From NCBI RefSeq assembly GCF_004358025.1, contig NZ_SMTL01000003.1, forward strand, positions 558,001 through 622,000: 64,000 nucleotides of DNA, given 5' to 3'. Both the position numbers and the translations under genes were made by a program. The stretch comes from Rhizobium deserti. GTDB lineage: Bacteria; Pseudomonadota; Alphaproteobacteria; Rhizobiales; Rhizobiaceae. The first letter of the stretch is position 1, and each line of letters begins with the position of its first letter. The notes below the pieces were generated by a model, which did no database searches, was not told the origin of the DNA, and was given only the letters and a program-made list of their open reading frames with translations. Positions 18,200 to 26,008 of this stretch are shown piece by piece.

Positions 18200-19588
18200 A
18201 TGACCGAACTTTCCGCCGTTCTCGATCGTATCGACCAGGATCTTCCTCAAAGCCTGGAGCGCCTGTTCGGCCTCGTGCGCATCAAGTCGATCTCGACCGA
18301 TCCAGCCTTCGGCGCCGAATGCCGCAAGGCGGCCGAATGGCTGGTGGCCGAGCTGGATAATCTGGGTTTTGATGCCTCAGTGCGCGACACGGCCGGCCAT
18401 CCTATGGTCGTCGGTCATCATGCCGGACCGGCTGAAGACGCCCCGCATGTGCTTTTCTACGGCCATTACGACGTCCAGCCGATCGATCCGATCGAATTGT
18501 GGGAAGACGATCCCTTTGACCCCAAGCTCAAGGATCTCGGCAATGGCCGCAAGGTTGTCACCGGTCGCGGTACGGCTGACGACAAGGGCCAGTTGCTGAC
18601 CTTTGTGGAAGCCTGCCGCGCCTATAAGGCGGTGCATGGCACGCTCCCAGTGCGCGTCACCGTCCTCTTCGAAGGCGAGGAAGAATCCGGTTCCCCATCG
18701 CTGAAGCCCTTCCTTGATGCCAATGCGGCCGAGCTCAAGGCGGATTATGCGCTGGTCTGCGATACGGGCATGTGGGACGGCGAAACGCCGGCCATCACGG
18801 CCTCCCTGCGCGGACTGGTCGGTGAAGAGATCATCGTCACCGCAGCCAATCGCGACCTGCATTCGGGCATGTATGGCGGTGCAGCTGCCAATCCGATCCA
18901 GATCCTGTCGAAGATCCTCGCCGGCCTGCACGACGAAAACGGACGTGTGACGCTCGAGGGCTTCTATGACGGCGTCGAGGAAACGCCTTCCAACATCAAG
19001 GCGGCATGGGAAACCATGACGGGTGGCCGCAACGACATGCTGGAGGAAGTCGGCCTCTCCGAGCTTGCCGGCGAGAAGGGCCGCTCCATGCTCGAGCTCC
19101 TATGGGCGCGCCCCACCTGCGAGATCAACGGCATCAGCGGCGGCTATGCCGGCCAGGGCTTCAAGACCGTCATAGCCTCCAAGGCCTCGGCCAAGGTGTC
19201 GTGCCGGCTTGTGGGCGATCAGGATCCGGAAAAGATCCGAGCCAGCCTGCGGGCCTATGTGCAGTCGAAGATCCCGGCCGACTGCTCGGTGGAATTCCTC
19301 GAGCATGGCGCTTCGCCGGCCATCCAGTTGGCTTATGATTCCCCGCTTCTCACCAAGGCGAAGACCGCGCTTTCCGACGAATGGCCCAAACCCGCTTTGG
19401 TTGTTGGCGTCGGCGGCTCGATCCCGATCGTCGGAGACTTCCAGAAACTGCTCGGGATGGAATCGCTGTTGGTCGGCTTCGGCCTCAACGACGACCGGGT
19501 TCACTCGCCGAACGAGAAATACGACCTGACATCCTACCACAAGGGCATTCGCTCCTGGGCGCGAATCATGGCGTCGCTGGCAGACTGA
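18200..19588 (+). CDS. M20-family zinc dipeptidase
   Basis: The 462-residue metallopeptidase has the M20 metal-site blocks FYGHYDVQP (His and the catalytic Asp), GRGTADDKGQ (bridging Asp) and LFEGEEESGSP (Glu general base and ligand). The lid-domain block with RDLHSGMYGG and a C-terminal GFGLNDDRVHSPNEKYD supply the remaining His ligand. The layout matches cytosolic dipeptidases of the carnosinase/CNDP group. There is no signal peptide when started at ATG 18200, which follows an AGGATA element; codons back to 18158 are unlikely to be translated. Confidence 0.9.
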   Translation: MTELSAVLDRIDQDLPQSLERLFGLVRIKSISTDPAFGAECRKAAEWLVAELDNLGFDASVRDTAGHPMVVGHHAGPAEDAPHVLFYGHYDVQPIDPIELWEDDPFDPKLKDLGNGRKVVTGRGTADDKGQLLTFVEACRAYKAVHGTLPVRVTVLFEGEEESGSPSLKPFLDANAAELKADYALVCDTGMWDGETPAITASLRGLVGEEIIVTAANRDLHSGMYGGAAANPIQILSKILAGLHDENGRVTLEGFYDGVEETPSNIKAAWETMTGGRNDMLEEVGLSELAGEKGRSMLELLWARPTCEINGISGGYAGQGFKTVIASKASAKVSCRLVGDQDPEKIRASLRAYVQSKIPADCSVEFLEHGASPAIQLAYDSPLLTKAKTALSDEWPKPALVVGVGGSIPIVGDFQKLLGMESLLVGFGLNDDRVHSPNEKYDLTSYHKGIRSWARIMASLAD

Positions 19589-20016
19589 GCACGCCCAAAA
19601 AGCAGAAGGCCCCGCGGTGGGCAGGGCCTTCAAAACAAAAAGGCCCGGGCAAGCCCGACCTTTCCACCCCCATTGCTTCGTGCCAGTACATCCGTGGTCA
19701 CGGTCAAATGGGGCAAGCATTTCCGACGCGACCGCCTTTTGCCTTTTCAGGTCACAGCGGCTCGAGCGCTCATCGTCTCTCCGAAAGGTAAACATCCCGT
19801 TAACGCGGATGATGCCTACCGTCTCAAGACGGCACGGTTTCCCGTAATTGCCTTCATCTGACGGTCCAATCCTACTCGAACATGGGCCATGAGATCCGCC
19901 GGAAACGCTCTTGATGCTTGAAATGGGGATGGCAGGCCGGCTTTGCAAGAGGCAGCGTCCAGAAATAAAAAAGACCGGCGGAGCCGGTCTTTCCAAATCG
20001 ATCTGCTTGAAGCAGA
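19589..20016. other. Intergenic region with hairpins, no clear gene
   Basis: Just after the peptidase stop, GAAGGCCC (19605-19612) pairs with GGGCCTTC (19624-19631), and a second imperfect GC hairpin covers 19637-19664. These probably end peptidase transcription, though neither has a T run on the plus strand. A 62-codon frame at 19673-19861 has no ribosome site or recognisable content. The csp terminator occupies 19968-19993. Confidence 0.5.
19968..19993 (-). terminator. Intrinsic terminator of the cold-shock gene
   Basis: Read on the minus strand, AAGACCGGC and GCCGGTCTT form a 9-bp stem with a four-base loop, followed by TTTTTATTT. It lies 24 bases past the csp stop. Confidence 0.9.
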
Positions 20017-20226
20017 TTACTCAGCCTGAAGGCGGTCGGCAGAAACCTTGCCCGAACGCTTGTCGCTGACCAGTTCGTAGGAGATCTTCTGACCGTCCTT
20101 GAGCTGGCCGAGGCCGGCGCGCTCAACAGCGGAAATGTGAACGAAGACGTCCTGCGAGCCGTCATCCGGCTGAATGAAGCCATAACCCTTGGTTGCGTTG
20201 AACCACTTTACAGTACCGGTCGCCAT
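20017..20226 (-). CDS. CspA-family cold-shock protein
   Basis: The 69-residue single OB-fold protein has both RNA-binding motifs, RNP1 as KGYGFI and RNP2 as VFVHIS. It is a nucleic-acid chaperone that melts RNA structure during cold shock or growth transitions. Start ATG 20226 (MATGTVKWF) has AAAGG seven bases upstream. The upstream seven in-frame codons are not part of the conserved protein. The region up to 20450 could hold the structured 5' leader usual for csp genes. Confidence 0.95.
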   Translation of the reverse strand: MATGTVKWFNATKGYGFIQPDDGSQDVFVHISAVERAGLGQLKDGQKISYELVSDKRSGKVSADRLQAE

Positions 20227-20452
20227 AACGAGGCCTTTCTCTTGCAAATGACCGACTATCCCCTGCGGAAACCGCGTTGGGGACGGTTTGAGTTTCGTAT
20301 TTGAAGAAAGATCGTCGCAGGCAAGGCAAATGGGCCAAGTGCTGGCTTGTCAAACAAATATCGATGCGCCGGATTTAGAGTCTACGCCGCCGTGCGTCAA
20401 GAGTGCGACGCAACCCAGCCGATGATGTGCCGATATGAGACAAGCCATCTCG

Positions 20453-20572
20453 AAACAGAAAGCCCGGCGCGGGAGGAGGTGCGCCGGGCTTCTGATACTG
20501 ACCAACAACCGGGAGGAGGAGGTGTTGCCGGTCCCATCGGAGGCGCTTGGGAGGAGGAGTGCGCCTGCAATG
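20453..20572 (-). ncRNA. Trans-acting sRNA of the alpha-r14 (CUCCUCCC-loop) type
   Basis: Read on the minus strand, about 120 nt fold into three hairpins, each exposing an anti-Shine-Dalgarno CUCCUCC loop. The first is stem AGGCGC/GCGCCT (20541-20566), the second an imperfect CAAC/GTTG stem (about 20501-20530). The third is a 10-bp GC terminator stem (20461-20470 with 20481-20490) followed by TTCTGTTT. A TATATT -10-like element lies just upstream at about 20578-20583. Three such loops, this length and a terminal hairpin match what is known of rhizobial alpha-r14 sRNAs (Smr14C type), which block translation initiation of many mRNAs. Confidence 0.85.
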
Positions 20573-20693
20573 ATTTGAATATACGGATCCTCCGATTAAA
20601 AAACAGTCACGATTTCGCACCGCAGCGTTGCGCCGCAAGCATAGCTCCAGGTGCGCTTGAACCGGAGGCCGTTCTGGGTCATCCTCCCAGGTC

Positions 20694-21185
20694 ATGAGCC
20701 TTCAACCCGTTCGCGATTTCTTCGCTGCCAATGCTCCCGAAATTACCGTCATCGTTACTGCAGAAAGCTCGGCTACGGTCGCTCTTGCGGCGGCCGCCTA
20801 TGATGTCGAGCCAGGGCAGATTGCCAAGACGATCTGCATCCGTGCAGGCGAGGTAACCGCCCTGGTAGTGATGGCTGGCACAAGCCGCCTAGACAATCGC
20901 AAGTTCAGGGATCGTTTCGGTATAAAGCCGCGCATGCTAGCCGGCGACGAGGTGGTGGCCGTGACCGGCCATCCGATCGGCGGCGTCTGCCCCTTCGGGC
21001 TAGCGACGCCGCTGCCGATTTATTGTGACGAATCGCTTCGGCTATATGATGAAGTCGTTCCGGCCGCCGGAGCGACAAATGCGGCTGTTCGCATTGCACC
21101 GGATCACATGGCAAAGCTGACCGGCGCCACCTGGGTGGACGTCGGTCAGATTCAGGCCGACGAAAATCCGACGGCGAAGGCCTAG
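20694..21185 (+). CDS. YbaK/EbsC-family aminoacyl-tRNA deacylase
   Basis: The 163-residue protein has the YbaK/ProX fold signatures ESSATVALAAAAYDVEPGQIAK, the Lys-bearing KTICIRAG, and GHPIGGVCPFGL. These enzymes hydrolyse mischarged tRNAs such as Cys-tRNA(Pro) or Ala-tRNA(Pro); which substrate applies cannot be told here. ATG 20694 begins the conserved sequence. Its stop overlaps the stop of the convergent DUF883-like gene by a few bases. Confidence 0.88.
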   Translation: MSLQPVRDFFAANAPEITVIVTAESSATVALAAAAYDVEPGQIAKTICIRAGEVTALVVMAGTSRLDNRKFRDRFGIKPRMLAGDEVVAVTGHPIGGVCPFGLATPLPIYCDESLRLYDEVVPAAGATNAAVRIAPDHMAKLTGATWVDVGQIQADENPTAKA

Positions 21186-21553
21186 AAGCGATCGCTCAAA
21201 TAGCGCTGATACCAGGCCTGCTTGCTTTCCGCCGATGCGGTTGCGACCAGATAACCAACCGCAAAACCGATCGCGCCGATCAGGCTGAAAAGGGTCGTGG
21301 TCGCTGCGGGATGTTCGCGAATGGTGTCGGCGACCGAGCTTGCTTCGCTCGATACGTAGTCTGCGGCGCTGCTGGCGCGCCGCGCCACCTTGTCATAGGT
21401 CTGGCCGGTGCGCTCGGCGATGATGTCGCGCAGATTGGCAATTTCCGACCGCAGGTTTGCGATTTCGGTATTGTAGTTAATGTCATCGCCCGACCCCTGG
21501 TCGAACGATTCAGACTGCGACGTTGTCTTCAGGCTTTTGACGGGTTCTGCCAT
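21182..21553 (-). CDS. DUF883/ElaB-like tail-anchored stress protein
   Basis: The 123-residue protein has a polar N-terminus, a coiled-coil stretch (TEIANLRSEIANLRDIIAER), an Ala/Ser helix, and one C-terminal membrane segment (about residues 84-104, FSLIGAIGFAVGYLVATA). This matches the ElaB/YqjD layout of inner-membrane proteins that bind ribosomes in stationary phase. A GGAAC-N17-GTT promoter lies 33-57 bases upstream, which places it in the general stress regulon. The ribosome-binding role is by analogy. Confidence 0.75.
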   Translation of the reverse strand: MAEPVKSLKTTSQSESFDQGSGDDINYNTEIANLRSEIANLRDIIAERTGQTYDKVARRASSAADYVSSEASSVADTIREHPAATTTLFSLIGAIGFAVGYLVATASAESKQAWYQRYLSDRF

Positions 21554-21585
21554 ACCGGCCTCCTGCTTTGATCGAGAGGTCGGTC

Positions 21586-21610
21586 AACTGATAAAAGCCG
21601 GATAGGTTCC
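21586..21610 (-). promoter_or_regulatory. EcfG-type promoter for the DUF883-like gene
   Basis: On the minus strand GGAAC (21610-21606) is followed after exactly 17 bases by GTT (21588-21586), 33 bases before the start codon. Confidence 0.75.
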
Positions 21611-21629
21611 TCTGGAAGATGACAAACAG

Positions 21630-21842
21630 TCAGCGGCTCTTGGCCAAGGCCTCAGCCAATGATGCCAGTTGCTCCTCATCGCTCGCCCCCTTCTGCAGGG
21701 AGTTTACCAGGATCAAGGCAAGCGCTTCCGCGTCAGGGCTCGCTTTATCGATCTCGTATTCGACGCATGCGTCGTCAAATACTTTCTGCAAAAGATTGAG
21801 CTGATCCGGGTTAACCGGCGTGCGAACCATTTGTGTAGGCAT
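21630..21842 (-). CDS. Small acidic hypothetical protein
   Basis: The 70-residue protein starts at ATG 21842, directly after GGGAGGATAAT, a strong ribosome site. It is acidic and predicted helical (PDQLNLLQKVFDDACVEYEI, then LILVNSLQKGASDEEQLASL) with no membrane segment. I do not recognise the family. GGAAC occurs upstream at 21885-21881, but the base triplet 17 positions later is CCT, not GTT, so I do not assign it to the stress regulon. Confidence 0.65.
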   Translation of the reverse strand: MPTQMVRTPVNPDQLNLLQKVFDDACVEYEIDKASPDAEALALILVNSLQKGASDEEQLASLAEALAKSR

Positions 21843-22094
21843 ATTATCCTCCCGATCACGAGGCCTGAAATCGCAGACTCGTTCCTCCCCTTCCCTGGGG
21901 CCGCTCTAAAAGCGAAGATCATCAGGCCGATAATGCTACAGACTTGCGCAGACCTTACCGACGAAGGGTCTTGGGAGTCGTTTTGACCTAAAGCAACCGC
22001 AGTTTGAGGCACGCCTAATAAAATAGCAATAACAAGTTAAGACAGGTGCGATTTAAGGGTTAACCCCTAGGCGGATTTCCTTAGCCAGCCTTAA

Positions 22095-22117
22095 GGCGGC
22101 GGATTGCCTCCGCCGCC
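22095..22117. terminator. GC-rich hairpin after the small proline-rich gene
   Basis: GGCGGCGGA (22095-22103) pairs perfectly with TCCGCCGCC (22109-22117). It lies 11 bases beyond the minus-strand stop at 22128 and probably ends that transcript, although the following sequence is only weakly T-rich. Confidence 0.5.
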
Positions 22118-22127
22118 TCGATTGAAA

Positions 22128-22325
22128 TCAGGCTATTCCTGCCGGATCGCCGATCGGCAGAAGAGCAGGTTCAAGCGTCGGATCCTGGGGATTCTTGGTA
22201 TCGCCAGGATCCTGCGCCGGTGTTAGTGGCGGCTTTTCCTGCGTCCTGTCCGGGATGCCGGCACTGGGCGTTGGGCCCCGCGGGGTGTCGGGTCCGGGCG
22301 TGGGAAGCGGGTCACGATTAGGCAT
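22128..22325 (-). CDS. Small proline-rich hypothetical protein
   Basis: The 65-residue protein is about one quarter proline (PLPTPGPDTPRGPTPSAG, later KNPQDPTLEPALLP), so it is probably disordered. Start ATG 22325 follows GAAGGAG by seven bases. There is no signal peptide or membrane segment. A GGAAC-N17-GTT promoter lies 33-57 bases upstream. Function unknown; its place among stress-promoter genes suggests stationary-phase or desiccation expression. Confidence 0.7.
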   Translation of the reverse strand: MPNRDPLPTPGPDTPRGPTPSAGIPDRTQEKPPLTPAQDPGDTKNPQDPTLEPALLPIGDPAGIA

Positions 22326-22357
22326 GACTGTCTCCTTCTCAGTGTTGCCGCAGGACC

Positions 22358-22382
22358 AACGGACGGCCGGATGGATAGTTCC
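22358..22382 (-). promoter_or_regulatory. EcfG-type promoter for the proline-rich gene
   Basis: Minus-strand GGAAC (22382-22378) and GTT (22360-22358) are separated by exactly 17 bases, 33 bases before ATG 22325. Confidence 0.75.
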
Positions 22383-22474
22383 GGAACCGTTAAGACATAG
22401 GATATGTCTTCAGCATCGTTCCCCAAGAGCGGGGATCAGCGCCAGCCATACCAATCAGTGCGGCGGCTGACCGA

Positions 22475-22684
22475 TCAAGCGCCCATAACATAGCCCACTG
22501 CGAAAGCCAGCAGGCCGACAGCCGCGAGGGCGGATCCGGTGACGGCGGGATGATCCACGGCATGCGCCGCCACCATTCCGGCTTCGTCCCTGACCCGGCT
22601 GACGGCCGACTTCGTTGCGGCCACGACGCCCGTCTGCTCCTCAACATCGCCTGTAAAGCCCGCACCTAGCGCTCTCTTAGCCAT
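22475..22684 (-). CDS. Small membrane-anchored stress protein
   Basis: The 69-residue protein starts at ATG 22684, five bases after AAAGGAG; the longer frame upstream to 22795 spans the promoter and is rejected. A charged region (VEEQTGVVAATKSAVSRVRD) precedes a C-terminal Gly/Ala membrane helix ending AFAVGYVMGA. That end resembles the C-terminus of the DUF883-like protein at 21182, so it may be a shortened relative. It has its own GGAAC-N17-GTT promoter. Confidence 0.75.
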   Translation of the reverse strand: MAKRALGAGFTGDVEEQTGVVAATKSAVSRVRDEAGMVAAHAVDHPAVTGSALAAVGLLAFAVGYVMGA

Positions 22685-22709
22685 GGGATCTCCTTTCGCT
22701 CTGCGAAAC

Positions 22710-22734
22710 AACCCATGACCAAAGGAGAGGTTCC
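22710..22734 (-). promoter_or_regulatory. EcfG-type promoter for the small membrane protein
   Basis: Minus-strand GGAAC (22734-22730) and GTT (22712-22710) are 17 bases apart, 26 bases before ATG 22684. Confidence 0.75.
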
Positions 22735-22797
22735 GCTCGACCGAAGATGCTCCCCAGGGTCGGCTTCGGCAGATCCATCGCCTAAGTGGCGCCAATC

Positions 22798-22980
22798 TTA
22801 TTTCAGCCTGGACAACATGTCCCGGTTGACGAAGATATCCGTTTTTCCAGCTTCATAGCCGGGATGGCTGAACTCGAAACTTTCCGCAGCCGGCAGATCC
22901 AATGCCTGCTTCACGCTGATCAAGCCAACGGGAACCCTTAGATCCCCTTTCTTGACCACTGCTTCCACGATCCTGTTCAT
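22798..22980 (-). CDS. Small hypothetical protein
   Basis: The 60-residue protein starts at ATG 22980, three bases after GGAGGAGGA. It reads MNRIVEAVVKKGDLRVPVGL, then an acidic middle and FVNRDMLSRLK at the end. It is soluble, mixed alpha/beta in character, and matches no family I know. The four codons before this ATG lie in the ribosome site and are excluded. A GGAAC-N17-GTT promoter precedes it, which supports its being a real gene. Confidence 0.65.
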   Translation of the reverse strand: MNRIVEAVVKKGDLRVPVGLISVKQALDLPAAESFEFSHPGYEAGKTDIFVNRDMLSRLK

Positions 22981-23009
22981 GTCCTCCTCCTCCAAGGCGA
23001 ATCCGTTAG

Positions 23010-23034
23010 AACAGCCTTCGGCAGATTTTGTTCC
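23010..23034 (-). promoter_or_regulatory. EcfG-type promoter for the 60-residue protein
   Basis: Minus-strand GGAAC (23034-23030) and GTT (23012-23010) are 17 bases apart, 30 bases before ATG 22980. Confidence 0.75.
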
Positions 23035-23208
23035 GGCTTAGTCGAGCTTTATTTTCCTTATGAGTGGAATGCGCCGCCGCCGGTGCCGGCCGCTGGGCTT
23101 TACTCCTCCTTAAATCGCCGCATTTAAAGTCCAGTCAGGCGCTGGGCGACGATCATTTACATCAAGACCTGCGCAGGCAGGCGAGCGACGGGGGTATGTC
23201 GGCTCATC

Positions 23209-25809
23209 ATGGCAGCCAAGGACAGATCGGGAAAGCGTGTCGAGCCATCCTTCGACGGATCACGTGCAAAGGATGACCTGCGCCTGGATGCAGGCGAACG
23301 CATCATCGGAAACGGGCGTTCGTCCAAACGCCAAAGCCCCACCGAAGAGATCGTGCCCGACCGTCCTTCGAAAAACGCGTCCAAGTCCCGTACGCCATCT
23401 CGGCGGTCGTCCCCCCGGACCCCATCCGGCGGATTTTTCGCGCCCTTCCGCAGGCTTTTCTACTGGTGCGTCGTGCTTTCGATCTGGGGCGGCATCGGCG
23501 TAGGGGGGCTTGTCCTTTATTATGGCGCACGCATGCCCTCAGCCAGTACATGGGCCATTCCCGATCGCCCGGCGAACATGAAAATCACCGCCACCGACGG
23601 TACTGTCTTTGCCAATCGCGGCTCGACCGGCGGTGAGGCTTTGGCGCTGGAAGAAATGTCGCCTTACCTGCCGCAGGCCGTCCTCGCCATCGAGGACCGC
23701 CGCTTCTATTCGCATTTCGGGGTAGACCCGTTCGGGCTGGCGCGCGCGCTCGTCAACAATTTGACCGGGCAGCCCATCCAGGGCGGCTCGACCATCACCC
23801 AGCAGTTGGCCAAGAACCTCTTTCTTTCGCCGGACCGAACCTTCGAGCGCAAGATCCAGGAAGTGCTGCTGTCCTTCTGGCTCGAACATAAGTTCAGCAA
23901 GGAGCAGATCCTCACCATGTATTTGAACCGGGTCTTCTTCGGTTCGAATGCTTATGGCGTGGAAGCGGCATCGCGGCGCTATTTCAACAAGTCCGCCCGC
24001 GACGTCAATCTCGGCGAAGCGGCAACGCTTGCCGGCCTTCTTAAGGCTCCCTCCCGGCTTTCGCCGGCCCGCGACCCGCAAGCGGCGGAAGCCCGGGCAC
24101 AGGTGGTGCTCGGTGCCATGCGGGAAGAAGGCTATGCCAGCGACAGCGATCTTAAGACCACCATGTCTCAGCCGCCCGCCAAGGCGAAGAGTAACTGGAC
24201 CGGCGCCCAGCACTATGCGGCCGACATGGTCGTCGACGAGGTCAAAAGCCTGATCGGTGAGCCGAAACTGGACGTGGTCGTCGAAACCACGATCGACCGC
24301 CGCCTGGAAGAAGCAGCCGACAAGGTGTTGAACGCGACGCTCAAGAAGGATGGGTCTAAGGCCAATGTTTCCCAGGCGGCGCTCGTCTCGGTTGATGCGA
24401 CCGGGGCGATCCGGGCGCTCGTCGGCGGCCGCGATTACGGCGAAAGTCAATTCAACCGGGCGACGCGGGCCAAGCGGCAGCCGGGTTCTTCCTTTAAGCC
24501 CTTTGTTTACGCATCCGCGCTCGAGGCCGGGCTGCGGCCGGAAACGATCCGAAATGACGCGCCGATAAGGATCGGCAACTGGACCCCTGAAAACTATGAG
24601 AAGGAATATAAAGGAGCAGTCCCGCTTTCCTATGCGATGGCCCATTCGCTGAACACGATCGCGGCACAGCTCGTCATGGAAGTCGGTCCGGACAAGGTCA
24701 TCGCCACGGCGCATCGGCTAGGCGTGGATTCCGAGATCCCGCCGAATGCCTCTATCGCGCTCGGCACGTCGGAAGTTTCGCCTCTCGAACTGACCTCTGC
24801 CTATGCGGCCTTTATGAATGGCGGTTACAAGGCGAGCCCGCATATTGTCAGGCGCATCACCGATGCCGAGGGCAAGGTGCTTTACGACGCCGATTACGGT
24901 AATCCGCCACGCGTCCTGAGCGAGCCTATCGCCGCCGCGATGAACGGCATGATGGCCGGCGTGGTCAACGAAGGCACGGGTCGTGCGGCCAGGCTGGACG
25001 GATGGCAGGTCGCCGGCAAGTCCGGAACGACGCAATCCTTTCGCGATGCCTGGTTCGTGGGCTTTACCAGCATCATGACCACCGGCATCTGGATGGGAAA
25101 TGACGACGGCAGCTTCATGAAGAAGGTGACGGGTGGCGGACTGCCGGCCAAGGCCTGGAAGGACTATATGACGGTGGCGATGAAGGGCTATACGCCGACG
25201 CCGCTGTTCGGCTTCAACAGCGGCCTGACGCTGCCGGCCGCCGAGGAGCAGCCGCAATCGCCGACGACGACGCTCGGCGACATCATCTCCGGTATTCTGC
25301 CGGGAGAGCATCCGCAGCAGCCGCTGCCGCCGGTCGGAGGTGATTTTCCGCCGGCGCCGCGGGCGCCGGGACAGCAGGCGCCTGCCGCGCAAATCCCCGC
25401 CCAGGCCGAAGCATCTTTGGAGCAGCCGGCGCGGCGCCCTCGTCCACAGCCGTCGCAACAACCGCTTGATGAACCGGTGGCGTCCCGAAACGGCCGTCAG
25501 CCGGCCCAAGCCGCCCGCCCTGTTCCTGCCTCCCAGGCGCCGTGTGCCTATGGTGACAACGCCGTCTGCGACGATGACCGCGCGGTCGACGACAATCGCT
25601 CTACGACGCGGCGATACGGCGATACCGGCAACTATGATCGCAGCCAGCCGCGCGACTACCGCCAATACAAGGGGCCGTATGACGCCGCAGGGCCGATTCC
25701 GCCCGGCGATGTGGGCGGCGGTTTGAGGCCTCCGGCCGATGTCGGACAGGTCTATGCGCCCCAGCAGACGCGCCGAACCACGCTCTATGATGTGATCATG
25801 GGCGAGTAG
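23209..25809 (+). CDS. Class A penicillin-binding protein (PBP1A-like)
   Basis: The 866-residue bifunctional peptidoglycan synthase has a long basic cytoplasmic tail (1-80) and one membrane anchor (about 83-104). The GT51 domain holds catalytic E162 in AIEDRRFYSHFG and QGGSTITQQLAKNLF. The transpeptidase has S427-x-x-K430 (PGSSFKPF), S480-L-N482 and the K604-S-G-T box. The last 200 residues are rich in Pro and Gln and probably disordered, running through or along the periplasm. It lies just upstream of dnaK in the same orientation. The ribosome site before ATG 23209 is weak. Confidence 0.93.
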   Translation: MAAKDRSGKRVEPSFDGSRAKDDLRLDAGERIIGNGRSSKRQSPTEEIVPDRPSKNASKSRTPSRRSSPRTPSGGFFAPFRRLFYWCVVLSIWGGIGVGGLVLYYGARMPSASTWAIPDRPANMKITATDGTVFANRGSTGGEALALEEMSPYLPQAVLAIEDRRFYSHFGVDPFGLARALVNNLTGQPIQGGSTITQQLAKNLFLSPDRTFERKIQEVLLSFWLEHKFSKEQILTMYLNRVFFGSNAYGVEAASRRYFNKSARDVNLGEAATLAGLLKAPSRLSPARDPQAAEARAQVVLGAMREEGYASDSDLKTTMSQPPAKAKSNWTGAQHYAADMVVDEVKSLIGEPKLDVVVETTIDRRLEEAADKVLNATLKKDGSKANVSQAALVSVDATGAIRALVGGRDYGESQFNRATRAKRQPGSSFKPFVYASALEAGLRPETIRNDAPIRIGNWTPENYEKEYKGAVPLSYAMAHSLNTIAAQLVMEVGPDKVIATAHRLGVDSEIPPNASIALGTSEVSPLELTSAYAAFMNGGYKASPHIVRRITDAEGKVLYDADYGNPPRVLSEPIAAAMNGMMAGVVNEGTGRAARLDGWQVAGKSGTTQSFRDAWFVGFTSIMTTGIWMGNDDGSFMKKVTGGGLPAKAWKDYMTVAMKGYTPTPLFGFNSGLTLPAAEEQPQSPTTTLGDIISGILPGEHPQQPLPPVGGDFPPAPRAPGQQAPAAQIPAQAEASLEQPARRPRPQPSQQPLDEPVASRNGRQPAQAARPVPASQAPCAYGDNAVCDDDRAVDDNRSTTRRYGDTGNYDRSQPRDYRQYKGPYDAAGPIPPGDVGGGLRPPADVGQVYAPQQTRRTTLYDVIMGE

Positions 25810-25867
25810 CCCGGCCAAATAGCCGAAGCGCAAGGGATTTTTTGCGCCTAAGCAGATGATTTCCTGC

Positions 25868-25896
25868 CTTGCAGTCCGAAAAACCCGTCCTTATAT
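25868..25896 (+). promoter_or_regulatory. Probable RpoH heat-shock promoter of dnaK
   Basis: CTTGCA (25868-25873) and CTTATAT (25890-25896) are 16 bases apart, about 110 bases before the dnaK start. This is close to the alphaproteobacterial RpoH pattern of CTTG plus an AT-rich -10 element. Confidence 0.5.
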
Positions 25897-26008
25897 ACGC
25901 CGCATGACCGCAGCCGATGCTGCGATATTCAAAGACCATCCCAGTCGAGGAACTGTCAGTGGAATGCCTCTTGGGGTCCAGACGGTTCGCTTAAAGGAGA
26001 GAGAAGAA

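Noticed and set aside
20461..20560. Three plus-strand GGAGGAGG runs as ribosome sites of tiny genes
   Set aside because: No start codon and frame follow them at proper spacing; on the minus strand they are the CUCCUCC loops of an sRNA.
21864..21885. GGAAC upstream of the 70-residue protein as a stress promoter
   Set aside because: The triplet after the 17-base spacer is CCT instead of GTT.
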